From: Serripes groenlandicus
Lineage: Eukaryota > Mollusca > Bivalvia > Cardiida > Cardiidae
DNA: 64,000 nt
Assembly: GCA_031761405.1 (NCBI GenBank)
Contig: JASEVX010000134.1
Span: forward strand, 372,001 to 436,000
Reading direction: 5' to 3'
Position numbers and translations under genes: made by a program. The first letter of the stretch is position 1. Every line of letters begins with the position of its first letter. Below, piece after piece: positions 42,652-55,282 of this stretch. The notes beneath the pieces were generated by a model. That model was not told where the DNA came from. It did not search any database and was given only the letters and a program-made list of their open reading frames with translations.

Positions 42652-44160
42652 AAGACAAATTATTTACTTTGTTATAATTGAGTGAATCCACTCTAATTAT
42701 TTATTTTGACTACTAATACAAGTACGAAGTGTTGCCTTCCGATCTATGTTTCAGACCAGTTGAAATGCAGCATATAATAATAAACATAGAGCCTTGTGCC
42801 AGGCTACACAACTACCCTTGGCTTATCAGCTATGACCCTAGTAAGCTTGAGTAATTAATTACGGCATGCTGCGCTTCAGACACCGTATCTGATTGTATGG
42901 TGTAATTATAACAGTATTAAGATTTGACCAAAAGTTGAAGAAGTTATCAAATCTCGGGGATGTGTAAAGTAACAGAGACTTATCAGTATAATAATCACGT
43001 TTATCGTCATAAGTACTTTATGGAACGTGTTACGCCCTATGATTAGTATTATATTACGATCCTTACAATTCAAATGATATCTTTAACCCGTCACTATAAA
43101 TAGACTACCAGTTTATACTTCATACATAGCTCAGATCCAAAGGCTTGTCACGTAAGATAATTGTTCACGTTTTTAATATGACCGATGAATCAATAGTCTC
43201 ACGCAATAAGATGGACAGAGACCTCACATAATATATTCAAAGAAAGTCGCATCAAAATGTCATCAGCAGATACAAAATAGAGCTCGTCAATTCTCGCTCG
43301 CAACAAATACGAACAATTCCAGACCAAATAGTGGAAAACTATCTAGATATAAGACAACAGTTATTCTGTCAAACCCTCAGCATGGAATGATCGATAATAT
43401 CTAAAAGCTACATAATTATACTGACTACTAGAACTTGTTGACCATGTAGTCGTTTGTATATAATGGCCAGATTATAACAATAGATAGAGCACGAAATTAT
43501 GATTGTCACGGTAAACTAACATTATAGCCGGGTTTGCCGAGGGGATATGTAGTTTGAGCATTTGGTTGACTTTTATGTCCCCTCCATAAAAAGACAGAAA
43601 GGCATTATATTATATTGATACTGATTGCTCTGTGTAGACATGCTATTACATGTATCTGTTTCTAATAGTTTTTATGAGTCAGAAGCTTTTTGAAATACTA
43701 CGTGACTAAGCTGCAAACAGTACATTCTCAGATTGTATTGCGTGTATCTACATATTGATCATGTTCTACATTTTTCAGTAATGACAAGTGGTTTGTTTTC
43801 CTGAAGCAAAGCTATTTCTATCTCTTTTTGCACATGTGTTTTCGAGATTTGTGTCCGGTTTATAAATCCTTTTTGAGCGTATGGGTATATTGATATTATT
43901 CCCTATGACAAGATAATGTTTCGCTTGTTAGAAGCTAGACTGGAAACAGTCCATTCATTTATTCTTGCACTAACATTATATACAATTTATAAAAACCTAG
44001 ATAACGCTCTGAATCTGAACTGATTGTCTGATTTGTAATGGGGAGCTACAATATAAAAAGAAATTAAAGTTATTCTATGTTGACATTGTAATACTGTTTT
44101 AAACATTAGTGAGGGAATGATTCCAGTCTAATTAGTTATAATCATGTCCGTTCGTATTCT
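42652..44160. other. AT-rich stretch, nothing recognised
   Basis: No exon with paired splice sites and open frame, no tRNA-like boxes and no repeat family from elsewhere in the window. Apparently single-copy within this window. Confidence 0.4.
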
Positions 44161-44162
44161 AA

Positions 44163-44215
44163 CCATGTTACAAGACGAATTTTGATGCAGAGCATCAAAG
44201 GACGCCGCGCATGAT
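44163..44215 (+). mobile_element. 5' terminus of hairpin-ended element
   Basis: GTTACAAGACGAATTTTGATGC...GCATCAAAGGACGCCGCGC, with TTGATGC/GCATCAA stem. Same 5' end as 60376-60420. Confidence 0.5.
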
Positions 44216-44297
44216 TTTGAAGCATGACTTAAAGGAAGCAGATGTAGTTCAGTACATTTAAATAACGTGTGAAAACAGACAGGATGTAAATATTTCG

Positions 44298-44436
44298 AAC
44301 AAGAAGGCCAAATGTCCCTTTATCATAACCAAAAAGGCCAAGATGTGCCTATATTGCTCACCTGGCTACCATAGCCTATAATAAAAGGTTACCATACAAC
44401 ATGAAGTTTCTTAATTTTTTACCAATACACGGTTTC
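44298..44436 (+). mobile_element. 5' terminus of family B-like element
   Basis: ACAAGAAGGCCAAATGTCCC and AAAAAGGCCAAGATGTGCC precede ATTGCTCACCTGGCTACC, matching the family A/B start phrase GCTCACCTG. Confidence 0.5.
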
Positions 44437-44880
44437 AAATCGATATCTCGAAATGTTCGAGAAAAAAAAAAAAAAAAAAAAAAATCAAGATATCGCAAAT
44501 TTCTGAGATAACGAGAAAAAAAAAATATAAAAAAAAATAATCGAGAAATCGAAATGTTCGAACATATTGATATCTTTTTTTTTGTTTTTTTTGTTTTTTT
44601 TTGATATCTCGAACTTTCCGATATCTCGAACTTTTCGAAAAAGAAAATTATATTTTTTTTCGATATCTCGAACTTTCCGATATCTCGAACTTACCAAATT
44701 TTTTTTTCATATTTTTTTCGATATCTCGAACTTTCCGATATCTCGAAATTTTCGGTATCTCGAACTTGTCGATATCTCGTACTTGTCGATATCTCGAACT
44801 TTCCGATAAAGTTCGAGATATCGAGATTTTTTTTTTTAAAGATATCGAAAAGTTATTGGAAAGCTCGAGATATCGAGAAG

Positions 44881-44912
<32 letters not shown>

Positions 44913-45120
44913 TATCGGAAAGTTAGAGATATCGAAAGTTCGAGATATTGGAAAGTTCGAGATATCGAAAGTTTCGAGATATCGATATGTTCGATTTGTC
45001 AATAAATGTTCAAGTTAAAAACATTCGTTTTATCAATGTATTCGAGATATCGATGTGTTCGAGTCATCGGTATGTTCGAGATATCGATATGTTCGAGTTA
45101 TCAATATGTTCAAGTTATTT
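44437..45120. repeat. TCGAGATATCGA foldback with A/T-run spacers
   Basis: The left part repeats GATATCTCGAACTTTCC; the right part repeats GTTCGAGATATCGAAAG, its inverse. The turn is near 44812 (TTTCCGATAAAGTTCGAG). Long A- and T-runs (for example 44463-44483 and 44881-44910) separate the blocks. Open frames made of repeated DISRTFRYLE-type phrases are artefacts. Confidence 0.75.
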
Positions 45121-46800
45121 GACCAAAAAGACATTCGTTTTTTGCGTGTACAATGACCTCAGACAAATTTCGTACCTAAACCTCTTAATTTGCGAATGTC
45201 TAATCGAATGTCTAATGTCTAACTGACCAATTAGACATTCGTTTTTTTAATGTACAATGACCTCCGACGAATTTGGGTTATAGATCTTGTAATTTGCTAA
45301 TGTCTAATCGAATGTCTAATGTCTAACTGACCAATTAGACATTCGTTTTTTGAATGTACAATGATCTCTGACGAATTTCGAACCTAAGTATAGTAATTTG
45401 CGAATGTCTAATCGAATGTCTAATGTCTAACTGACCAATTAGACATTCGTATTTTGCACGTACAATGACCTCCGACGAATTTGGTACCTAAATCTCTTAA
45501 TTTGCGAATGTCTAATCGAATGTCTAATGTCTAACTGACCAATTAGACATTCGTTTTTTGAATGTAGAATGACCTCCGAGGAATTTGGTACCTAAATCTC
45601 TTAATTTGCGAATGTCTAATCGAATGTCTAATGTCTAACTGACCAATTAGACATTCGTTTTTTGAATGTACAATGACCTTCGAGGAATTTGGTACCTAAA
45701 TCTCTTAATTTGCGAATGTCTAATCGAATGTCTAATGTCTAACTGACCAATTAGACATTCGTTTTTTTAATGTACAATGACCTCCGACGAATTTGGGTTA
45801 TAGATCTTGTAATTTGCGAATGTCTAATCGAATGTCTAATGTCTAACTGACCAATTAGACATTCGTTTTTTGAATGTACAATGATCTCTGACGAATTTGG
45901 AACCTAAGTATAGTAATTTGCGAATGTCTAATCTAATGTCTAATGTCTAACTGACCAATTAGACATTCGTTTGTTGCACGTACAATGACCTCCGACGAAT
46001 TTGGTACCTAAATCTCTTAATTTGCGAATGTCTAATCGAATGTCTAATGTCTAACTGACCAATTAGACATTCGTTTTTTGATTGTACGTTGACCTACGAC
46101 GAATTTGGAACCTAAATATCGTAATTCGCGAATGTCTAATCGAATGTCTAATGTCTAACTGACCAATTAGACATTCGTTTTTTGCATGTACAATGACCTC
46201 CGACGAATTTGGTACATAAATCCCTTAATTTGCGAATGTCTAATCGAATGTCTAATGTCTAACTGACCAATTAGACATTCGTTTTTTGAATGTACAATGA
46301 TCTCTGACGAATTTGGAACCTAAGTATAGTAATTTGCGAATGTCTAATCGAATGTCTAATGTCTAACTGACCAATTAGACATTCGTTTGTTGCACGTACA
46401 ATGACCTCCGACGAATTTGGTACCTAAATCTCTTAATTTGCGAATGTCTAATCGAATGTCTAATGTCTAACTGACCAATTAGACATTCGTTTTTTGATTG
46501 TACGTTGACCTACGACGAATTTGGAACCTAAATATCGTAATTCGCGAATGTCTAATCGAATGTCTAATGTCTAACTGACCAATTAGACATTCGTTTTTTG
46601 CATGTACAATGACCTCCGACGAATTTGGTACATAAATCCCTTAATTTGCGAATGTCTAATCGAATGTCTAATGTCTAACTGACCAATTAGACATTCGTTT
46701 TTTGAATGTACAATGACCTCCGACGAATTTGGGTTATAGATCTTGTAATTTGCGAATGTCTAATTGAATGTCTAATGTCGAATTAGACATTCGATATTTA
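45120..46800 (+). repeat. 104-bp satellite array with higher-order structure
   Basis: The word AACTGACCAATTAGACATTC recurs every 104 bp exactly from 45221 to 46677 (15 occurrences), so about 16 units. Each unit contains a hairpin, CGAATGTCTAAT...ATTAGACATTCG, plus a more variable half (ACAATGACCTCCGACGAATT then TTGGTACCTAAATCTCTT or variants). Variant halves recur in order, giving a four-unit block repeated twice (see findings). Confidence 0.92.
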
Positions 46801-46960
46801 ACATTTGCGATTTTTCTGAATGTCTAATTGAATGTCTTATGTCTAATTAGACATTCGATAATCAAAATTAGCGAATGTCTAATCGAATGTCTAACGTCTA
46901 ATTAGACATTCGAATATTTTTTTTGAATGTCTAATGTCTAACGTCTAATGCTCTGCCAAC
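46801..46960. repeat. Degenerate edge of the satellite
   Basis: Only the palindromic half persists: GAATGTCTAAT and ATTAGACATTCG in short inverted pairs without the 104-bp spacing. Confidence 0.7.
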
Positions 46961-47364
46961 TTCACACACTTTTATAAATAGGCAAAAACATCCGGCGAAT
47001 TTTGGGCCCGTAAACTAAACAATTAAAAACGCGTAGCCTAGAAAGTTTGGGAAAAGTGAACTTTTTCTCTGAGCTTTGATGAATTGGGTCAGGGCCGTAA
47101 ACCAAACAATCAAAAACAGCGTAGCCTAGACAGTTGGGGAAAAGTTATTAAATACAAATTAAATGTGTATAAAGTTTTGTAATAACGGTAGAAGACAAAC
47201 GTATTTTGTATCTTGTTGTTTCTTAAATCAGTTAATACAATTTATTGATTCATAAAGGTTGTTTTTTTCAATCAAACAACAGAGGTTTTTTTAACAATAA
47301 TAACATTGGTTTCTCCCTTTTCGATTACGTCACCCCATGGTACAAAATTAAAACCTATCCCATA

Positions 47365-47391
47365 CTGACGCCGCGCTCCCACGCGGCGTCA
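47365..47391. other. GC-rich hairpin
   Basis: TGACGCCGCG pairs perfectly with CGCGGCGTCA around a CTCCCA loop, in AT-rich surroundings. It resembles the terminal hairpins of the non-autonomous elements and may mark an element end. Confidence 0.5.
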
Positions 47392-47934
47392 ATAATCGCC
47401 TCGCTCGAAGATATTTGTGAGAGATATAATACGTTTTGCAGAATCATCCGTTTGTCCGTATGTCCTTCTTTTCTAACTTCACGCGTGTCTCTCTCTTTGT
47501 CTGTTTTCATCTTACGCATTTACATACTTGGAACTCTTTGCAAGCATTGTTCACGACTAAACGTTCATGTCTCTATTTTTCTGATAATGTTTTGTTCCAT
47601 ATAATTACATTTTGCTTTACCCTTATTTCACACCCGACTTAACATATCCTTACTTGAACTCTTACTAAGTACTCTTTGCTAAGTAATCATATCGAGCGGA
47701 TTTTGACTAACCTGTAAAATCTATCGAAGGGATTTTAACTACTAGGCCATTTTTGGACCGAGGCAATTTTCAATTAATGGATTTTTAAGTTCTCTTGTAA
47801 TATACATGTCAACAAATTATGCAGGATTCAATTATAATGAGCCCGTTTTCGTTAAGACGTCAAGCGAGGTCAATGGTGTGGTCAGTGTATAGTATCAGCG
47901 TCATTTACCATTTTAGCAAATATAATCTATAGAT

Positions 47935-49470
47935 GTGTTAAGTCCGTCACGACCTAACGGGCCCTCAGCAACCCAGATATTCAGCTTTGAAAACAGTGCA
48001 GAAGCAGCGAATAAGGATATTACAATACTAAAGCCTACAACAACAAACCATAAGCATATCTATGAAAATAAATATGAAAATATGATAGAAAATATGACCA
48101 TGGATGACTTTGAAAAATATGCTGATCAATATGACTGTTATGATTCTCAGCCGATATGTAACTAGGAATTATACATTACCCTAGACACAGTACTCTTTAA
48201 TCAACCGAAATAACTGTATATAGAACAGCTAGTTAGCCTAGCAAGGCAAATAGAAGATGACATAAACCTGTACCGAACAATTTTCCATAAAAGAGCTCAA
48301 GAAAATGAAGAATGCCCTAAGGGCCTCCTTATCCGGCATAGACGCACTACCAAAAAGGAAGATAGCTGTACGCGATATGCACAGGATTGCTACGCCTTAA
48401 AACAATATATCTTTAACGGAGACCCGAAGATAATCGCGGATATATGTCAGCGAACACGCACATATAGTAGACACGAACTTAACAGGCCAAGACCAGGAGT
48501 CGAAACGTTATCGCAAACATCACAACAAGAGATGTCAGATTTGAGGTCAAAATTACAGTTGCTTACGATTGTCATGAAATTGTTTAAAAATGAAAAAGAG
48601 AAAGAATAAGACAACTACAAACATATCTTAGTGAAATAAGATCATAAACGTAAAAATTGGTTGAAACAGTGAATATGCAGTTACAGAGCCAAACTGAACA
48701 AATGAACACACAATTTAATATAGCAATAAACAGATCTGCCAACCATACAAATGCAACTACTGAAAATAAACAATAAGTTAGTCATGGAAGCAGCTTGACA
48801 CCAATTTATACTGTTCCACCATTGCTTCAGAAACGAGCTATTAAGCGCAAAAGAGTCAAATACAAAGCATGAATACGCTACAAAATCGTCGAACTATACC
48901 CTAGATTCAAACACGGAGCTTACAACTATCAATGTTAGAAAGAAATCGATGTGACAAACGTCGCTACAGCATTAAACACAACGACAGATGAACAAGACAT
49001 CACCGAAAAGACAAACGAACGTAACTATGAGTAAACAGGCTCCTGATATCGATAAAGGTATAAACTGTAACAACAATAACAAACCTAAAGGGGTTCAAGT
49101 TACACACAGAAGTAAAAACAATCAGATTACGAATGCTCAAATCGAAAGATCCCAGTCTTACACAGGTGCTGCTTACTCCGGCAATGAGAACGAATACGAA
49201 ACTGAACCTGTGTTTGAGAGTGTTAACTAAAAACAGACGCGTCGATACTATGTCGGTAATATAGCGACAACAATGTGATACCAAATACGCTCAAGTTGAT
49301 AGACACTCATAGGGGAAGTCTTGCTGCAAACATATCATTTTATCAAAACGACTTGGGAAAGATAGAAAACAAACAATTCTGGAAAAGGAAAGTCTATTGT
49401 AGACGATGTTATTTACTACACGAATGGGAATCTATGTTCTATACGACGTGGACAGAAAGAACAAAATGAC
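47935..49470 (+). pseudogene. LINE ORF1 remnant
   Basis: Open pieces at 47935-48165, 48988-49230 and 49275-49469, with linking frames between, contain SRHELNRPRPGVETLSQTSQ and MTMDDFEKYADQYD. Low complexity, Asn/Gln/Lys-rich. Its place upstream of an endonuclease/RT frame defines it as ORF1; I see no classical RRM or zinc knuckle. Confidence 0.55.
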
Positions 49471-49689
49471 ACGTACACAAATAGCTACAGTAGTAACATG
49501 AAGCCAATTACATTTGTCTACTGTTTAATTAGCCTTCTAATTCAATCAATACTGAACACATCATCTGAAAATACTAAGTGCAGTGTACTAGTTAACCTGC
49601 GTGTGGCTATGTCTTCAGCCGGGAACTTTAGTCATCTATTAGACAAATACTGCGTTGATATAAGCAGTAATAATAGAATACAAACTTAC

Positions 49690-52620
49690 TGATCGAATAC
49701 AAACTGTTCTTAAATCTATACCTAATAGCGAGTATACTGCCGAGACTGTTTGCGACACATCATTAAATTACGAACCTAGTGACTACATCGAGAATATGGA
49801 TATTTTACAGGGAATTATAGATCGCTATAACCAGGAGGGTATTGTCCTAATGTGTGGTGACATGAATGTTGATATCAGGAATGCGCGAACTAACAGTGAA
49901 AATAAACGAACGTTAGAATGTGTACAGTTTCTCCAGAGAAAAAACTATAAACCAATTAAGACAACTGGTATTTACATATACCTTCCGATCTACGGAAAAT
50001 ATACTCGATTACGTGATAGCCGGAGATTGGCAGACTGATCTCTTTGAAAGCAATACGGTATAGAACAATGAGTGTTGCTGTGTATTACTCATTTGCTCAT
50101 TTACCTTTACTTACCTGTATAAGAACGTGTTTAATACCGTATGAAACAACCGCAACTCCATTTATAGCATGGCAAAAGTGCAAGCTTGTTGATAAAAACA
50201 ACTATGAGTCGTTACTAAGTGCCTACTTGCCATTCATTCAGTTAGACACCGTTCAGCTTTCATGATTAACATATCATATCGTGTATACATACAGCTGAAA
50301 AATCGCTACCGATTGATAAATTCAATATTCACGCAAAACCTTATTAGAATAAAACCGTAAAACATGCGCATGAGCAGCAGCGCAAAGCACGCATAGAATG
50401 GATAGACAATTACCGTAATAGAGACAAAAATGACCATCTATATTCAAGTTACAAAATGAAAAAACGTAACTTTATCAACGAACAGAAGAACGCTATTGCG
50501 CATCAAACTCAACGTTTTTACAAGGAACTCCATGAAAACGCATTATGTGATATTCGAAAGTGTTGGGGTATCGTCCGGTCAAAAAGGAAAACACCTAGAA
50601 ACTATATAAATGAAAATTCATTCCATGGCTCGACTACACGTGACCCGACCGACATTGCTAACGCATTTTCAGCGAATTATAAGGAAGTCTTGACCCCGAA
50701 AAACTATTAACATTCGGACCCTGAATTTCAAAAGTTCACAGAAGATCATATTCAACTATTTCTAGAATCAGTTGAGAATGGAGAGGATAGGATACTGACT
50801 AGCACAATAAGTGAAGTAGAGATAAATACATTAGTGAATAAATTAAAAACAGGTAAAGCTCCTGGCTTAGACGCAATAGTGAATGAACAAATAATACATG
50901 GTGGAAATGTGTTATTGCAATATCTACAGAAACTATTTTAACTAATGATACGAACAAGTTATATCCCATCCGAATGTAAAACTGGAATCATCATCTGAAA
51001 GAAAACAAGCCGAAAAATGAACCAAAAAGCTATCGCCCAATAACACTTTTACCAGTGATTTTCAAATTGTTTGAAAACATATTACATGACAGGCTAAACA
51101 GGTGGTGCAAATATTACGACAGGAACTTTCCCAGTGGACAACAAAATGCTTATCAATCAAATTTGGGTGCTATAACAACTTCCTTCAATTTAAAAGAAAC
51201 ATTAGCTCAAAACAGTGAACATGGCACATCTTCGTTTGTTACGTTTCTATATACATCAGGAGTGTTTGACAACGTTAGACATAGTGCATTGTTTTAATTC
51301 GGTATTCGTGGCAAAACTCTGAGAGCACTTATAAACTGCTATACAGAGCTTAAGAGCATAGTACTAGTAATCGGAACGAAATTTAAACCACTTCCGGTTT
51401 TACAGGGCGTCAGACAGGGATAGGTCCTCTCCACCTGGCTCTACCTCTTGTTTATAGACAGATTACTAATTGACCTTAAACCAGTCCCCTTACCGCTCCT
51501 GTATCGGATATATGAATTCGGGAAACCCTACACTCGTAGACGACTTGACGTTAATATCTCCAAATCGATACAGTTGTGAAGTATGCGAACACATGGGGAT
51601 ACTCATTTAACGAAAAGAAATGCACATTTGTTGTATTTAGAGAAAAGCTAAACATAAATGCACCATTAAAATAGGCAAACCAAACTGTAATGCATGTTGG
51701 CATAAACTTTAATCAAATATGACGTGTACAACCGCTAAAGAAGCGCGCTTAAAGAAAGGAAAAGCATCATTATTCCCTTTATTAAGCAATAAAGAAGATA
51801 TAAATCCGGAACTTATGGCAGATACTATCCAAAAGGTATCACTACCTGTTATGCTGTACGGATGTGAACTCTGGACAAAAATCTGAAACACAGATATAAA
51901 TACCGTAGAACGTTTCATACGACTACCTGCAAAATGTTATCAGCATTTTCCCTCGAGGACCAGAACGGACATGGCGCTTAGCATGCTAGGATGGTTTATA
52001 GCCATGTTTCACGAAGAAAAAAGGAAATTAATGTTTTTCCAAAAGTTGTGTAACATGCCGACAAATCTACTGTCGAAAAGATTATTCATGTATAGACTTC
52101 AGCTTCTCCTTGTTCGGAAGCGATAAAAAACAATTAGGATTCATACCAGACATGTACTATATTCTAGTGAATTATAATTTACTGCAATACTTTGAGAACT
52201 TTATTGAAAATGCTTCTTTTCCGTCAAAATCATCATGGAAACACATCGTAAACGGTCAATTAAAGTTGCATTTTGAACAGCAATGGCAAAACAGATTGCA
52301 TCACGACAAAGACTTCGACCGATTTCGTTCGGTGCTCACAGAGATTCGAACCTCAATTATGTGGAAACAGCAGTTACACAAACTTTTATTGTCAAAGCGC
52401 TTCACACTGCGAATTTCGTGGTTAACAATAGAGATAGTGACTCTCACACTTGTATAGAGTGTCTCTGCAAAACGGAACATAAGCCTTAATAGCGAGCCGC
52501 TCAAAGTTTATAGAATCAATAAAGAGTCAAGACTCAGAGTTGTTCATACGGAGCTTGTTGACGAGAAATGCTTTGTCATTAGTTGATATAAACTTCAACC
52601 AACTCGGCGTATTTACAAGA
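49690..52620 (+). pseudogene. LINE ORF2 remnant (endonuclease, reverse transcriptase)
   Basis: The order is endonuclease (GDMN motif near 49857), an intermediate basic region (50456-50710), RT fingers (SYRPITLLP near 51029), palm (TSGVFDNV near 51255; VRQG near 51409, followed by an in-frame TAG at 51421), the DD box near 51540, and a C-terminal stretch (52110-52457). At least six stops or shifts. The APE-type endonuclease plus this RT order fit the CR1/Jockey group in general; a clade call needs alignment. Confidence 0.7.
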
Positions 52621-52794
52621 TTGTGCATTTCTTTTTTATATGAGGTATTGAATCAATGATGCAGTGGTGTAGTGGTCTTAACAGGATTTACATAGCGCTG
52701 AAACTTGAAAATCTCTTTAGCATCATCCTGCATTAATAATTTAATACTATGTAACATGGGTAATATTACGATACAATTCAACAGATGTACGAGA

Positions 52795-52860
52795 CTGGAT
52801 CTTCTTCTTCTTTTTCTTCTTCTTCTTCTTTTTTTCTTCTCCCTATCATCATACTCATTC
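52795..52860 (+). repeat. CTT microsatellite
   Basis: CTTCTTCTTCTTTTTCTTCT-type run in the 3' part of the LINE. Confidence 0.8.
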
Positions 52861-53553
52861 ACTTGTCACTCTCTCATAACCTTATTATTGTATCATCATG
52901 CATCATTTTTATTTCATAAGCGTTTATGACATTACAACCATAATCGTATGCTTGTCCTGGAGACTAACAAGTTAATTCATTTAGTAATTCAGAATGGGTT
53001 GATTTCTTGCACTAGAACATGCAACTATAAGTATTTATTGTAAAAACAACCCTTTTATAGCAATTGGAACTAAGATAGAAAATCGACATTACTTATATAA
53101 GTCATGTCTCCTTTCCTCTCCTGCTCATACATACAGAGTTATGTCACTTTATGATTTATATGTTGTAAAAGTGCTAGCTATAAAGGGGTTAAAATAATTG
53201 TAAAATGACTAGACTTTGCAGTGTTAACGATAAGTTGTTGGCATCTTGTATTTCGATTCGACCCCTTCTGTCTTCCACCTGTATAACTGTGTGCATGTTT
53301 ATGTTCATATGTATGTCACAACTATCATCATAATAACAATGATCATCGTCATCATTTGCTCCTTTTTTCTTTCTTGTTTTATGTTCCTACTTTGATAATT
53401 ATTTATTCCGTTTATACATTTCTCACATTATGTAATCTCTGTAAAAGAGGAAATAAAGAGTATAAGTATTAGAATGAATCCGTTTTCGTAAAGACATCAA
53501 GCGAGGTCAATGGTGTGGTCAGTGTGTAGTATCAGCGACATTTACAATTTTTG

Positions 53554-55190
53554 AAAAAAAATTCCTAAATGTTTTATATGGAAAATCTTAAATTTATAGT
53601 ATGAAATGAATATAAAAAGAACATGTGAAACTGATATTGCCTTGGTTACACTAGGACTTGGGACAATTTGGGTCTGAGATATTTACTTAAACACAAAACT
53701 TAACCTGAGATAAACACATTCCCTGCATAAAACATTAGTCAAGATGACAAAATACTGGCGGCAATCCTTCTCCTAAACGTGAAAATACATTTGTCATTTA
53801 GTATGGATTTTAACCGAAATCTAAAAGTTAACAAAGCTTTAAATAAAGACACATAAGCAGCCCATAGAAGAATTAATCATTATTATGTTATGAGAATCAG
53901 CTATACATTAAACCTTCGAAATCCATCAGACAAAACATGAATATAACCAGGACACATAGATAAAGGGATTATCTATAATGTTTTTCTACAGGAATATCAA
54001 CAACTGGGCATTTACATTAAGGGTAGATATTAATCAATAAGTAAATAAACGCAATCATATCTTGGCATGTTCTGTTTTCAGCATATGTACATATCTGATG
54101 ATAGTATGGATATCTAGTCTGATCATTATATGTACTTTCCACTTTTACTTTCCTCTGCCTTTTTTTAAAATAACAACTCGTATGCCGATTGTAGTTTTTA
54201 TAGACCTGGGGCTTTAACCTCTGGTCATAGTAGTAAAACCATTTTTCGGAGTTGGCAGCCTGCCAATTGCTGTTAACACCCCAAAACGCATTGTAGGGTG
54301 AGACTGCGTGAGAAATAGTTCATCATGGGTTAAATAAAACTGCATTCTCCCCAAAAATATCATTGGATTGTTGTTTTAACATCAGTGAAAAACTTAAGGT
54401 GCGAGTACTCCAATATAAGTTTGACAAATGCTTTAGAAATTATGCGCCGAGAGGTCAAATATGGAAGCTTATTAACATTCGCGAAATGGAACTGAAAAGT
54501 ACAAATAAATCGTGGCAAATGCAGTGGCGGAATTAGCAGCACCCCAACCACTGACGTTACCAGCTCCACTATTTCATTGGTTGAGTTGCGTAAACCTCTA
54601 AGTTGTAACTATGACTGTGTCAGTTGGTTCAGTACAGTAAAATACATATGAAGACACTGTACTGTCATGAATGTTATGGTGGGATTACCATAGAGCCATT
54701 TTGTAATTTGATCATTACAAAAGGTGCAATGTGCACTGATTGATATATTCGGAAGTGCAGTCAATTAATTTTAACAAGACCAACACAAATATATGATCTT
54801 GGAAATATTTCATTCTGGCCTGATGTATCATAACTTGTCTGTCATGGTTTGTATATTTTTTAGATAAATATTTCTATATGCACTTCTGCATATCCTCTTA
54901 ACAGATTGCAACACTACCTTCAGTCATTTCAGTACTCTGATTTATATTTATATTCAAATAAGGCATATATTGGCCAGGCACAAGTTTGCGTCTGGCCCAC
55001 CACCCACTGTGGCGCTTTTCACAAAAGGTAACAATTTAACACACAGTTTATCACAAAAGTGTTCTAGAAATAAAGGGAGGACTGAAGGAGAAGGGGAGTG
55101 CAGTACCCTCAAGAGAGGGAGAGTGGTAGTGAAGTGTATTGAAGTGAATGAGACCATGCCTCTCATCTTCAGCCACCAATGAACCAATAA
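53554..55190. other. AT-rich stretch, nothing recognised
   Basis: No supported exon. A plus-strand frame at 54970-55182 (70 codons) and its antisense lack splice support or a recognisable motif. Confidence 0.35.
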
Positions 55191-55195
55191 CTAAG

Positions 55196-55275
55196 TTGTA
55201 GCGTTAGCTTGCAAACGCTTACCTCTCCCTGAACCGGGAGACCCGATCGCGCTGTGCAAGTACCCGCACGCCCTG
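55196..55275. other. tRNA-like GC-rich segment, unresolved
   Basis: GGTATAAACTGC, CTGAACCGGGAGACCC and GTGCAAGTACCCGCAC form small GC-rich stems. It resembles a decayed SINE head, but A and B boxes at tRNA spacing are not clear on either strand. Confidence 0.3.
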
Positions 55276-55282
55276 TGGAGGT

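Larger units (their letters stand above)
47837..53553 (+). mobile_element. Decayed LINE bracketed by 80-bp direct repeats
   Basis: A non-LTR retrotransposon with two coding zones, both broken by stops and shifts. The first zone (about 47935-49470) is basic and Asn/Lys-rich, as in LINE ORF1. The second (about 49690-52620) has an endonuclease motif LMCGDMNVDIRNA, then reverse transcriptase motifs SYRPITLLPVIFKLFENIL, TSGVFDNVRHSALF, VLQGVRQG, and LVDDLTLIS as the catalytic box (Asp-Asp kept), and a C-terminal region with FIPDMYYILVNYNLLQYFEN. A direct repeat with GACGTCAAGCGAGGTCAATG and GTGGTCAGTGTATAGTATCA occurs at 47840-47920 and again, slightly different, at 53472-53553. Old copy, not able to move itself. 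Confidence 0.8.

Noticed and set aside
44485..45226. ORFs of 70-134 codons on both strands
   Set aside because: Made of the TCGAGATATCGA foldback and homopolymers, low complexity in every frame.
45120..46800. CRISPR-like array
   Set aside because: Regular spacing comes from whole-unit satellite repetition; the intervening halves are variants of one sequence, not unique spacers, and the context is eukaryotic.
54970..55182. 70-codon plus-strand ORF with Gly/Glu/Arg-rich content
   Set aside because: No splice sites, recognised motif or conserved start; the antisense frame is equally long.
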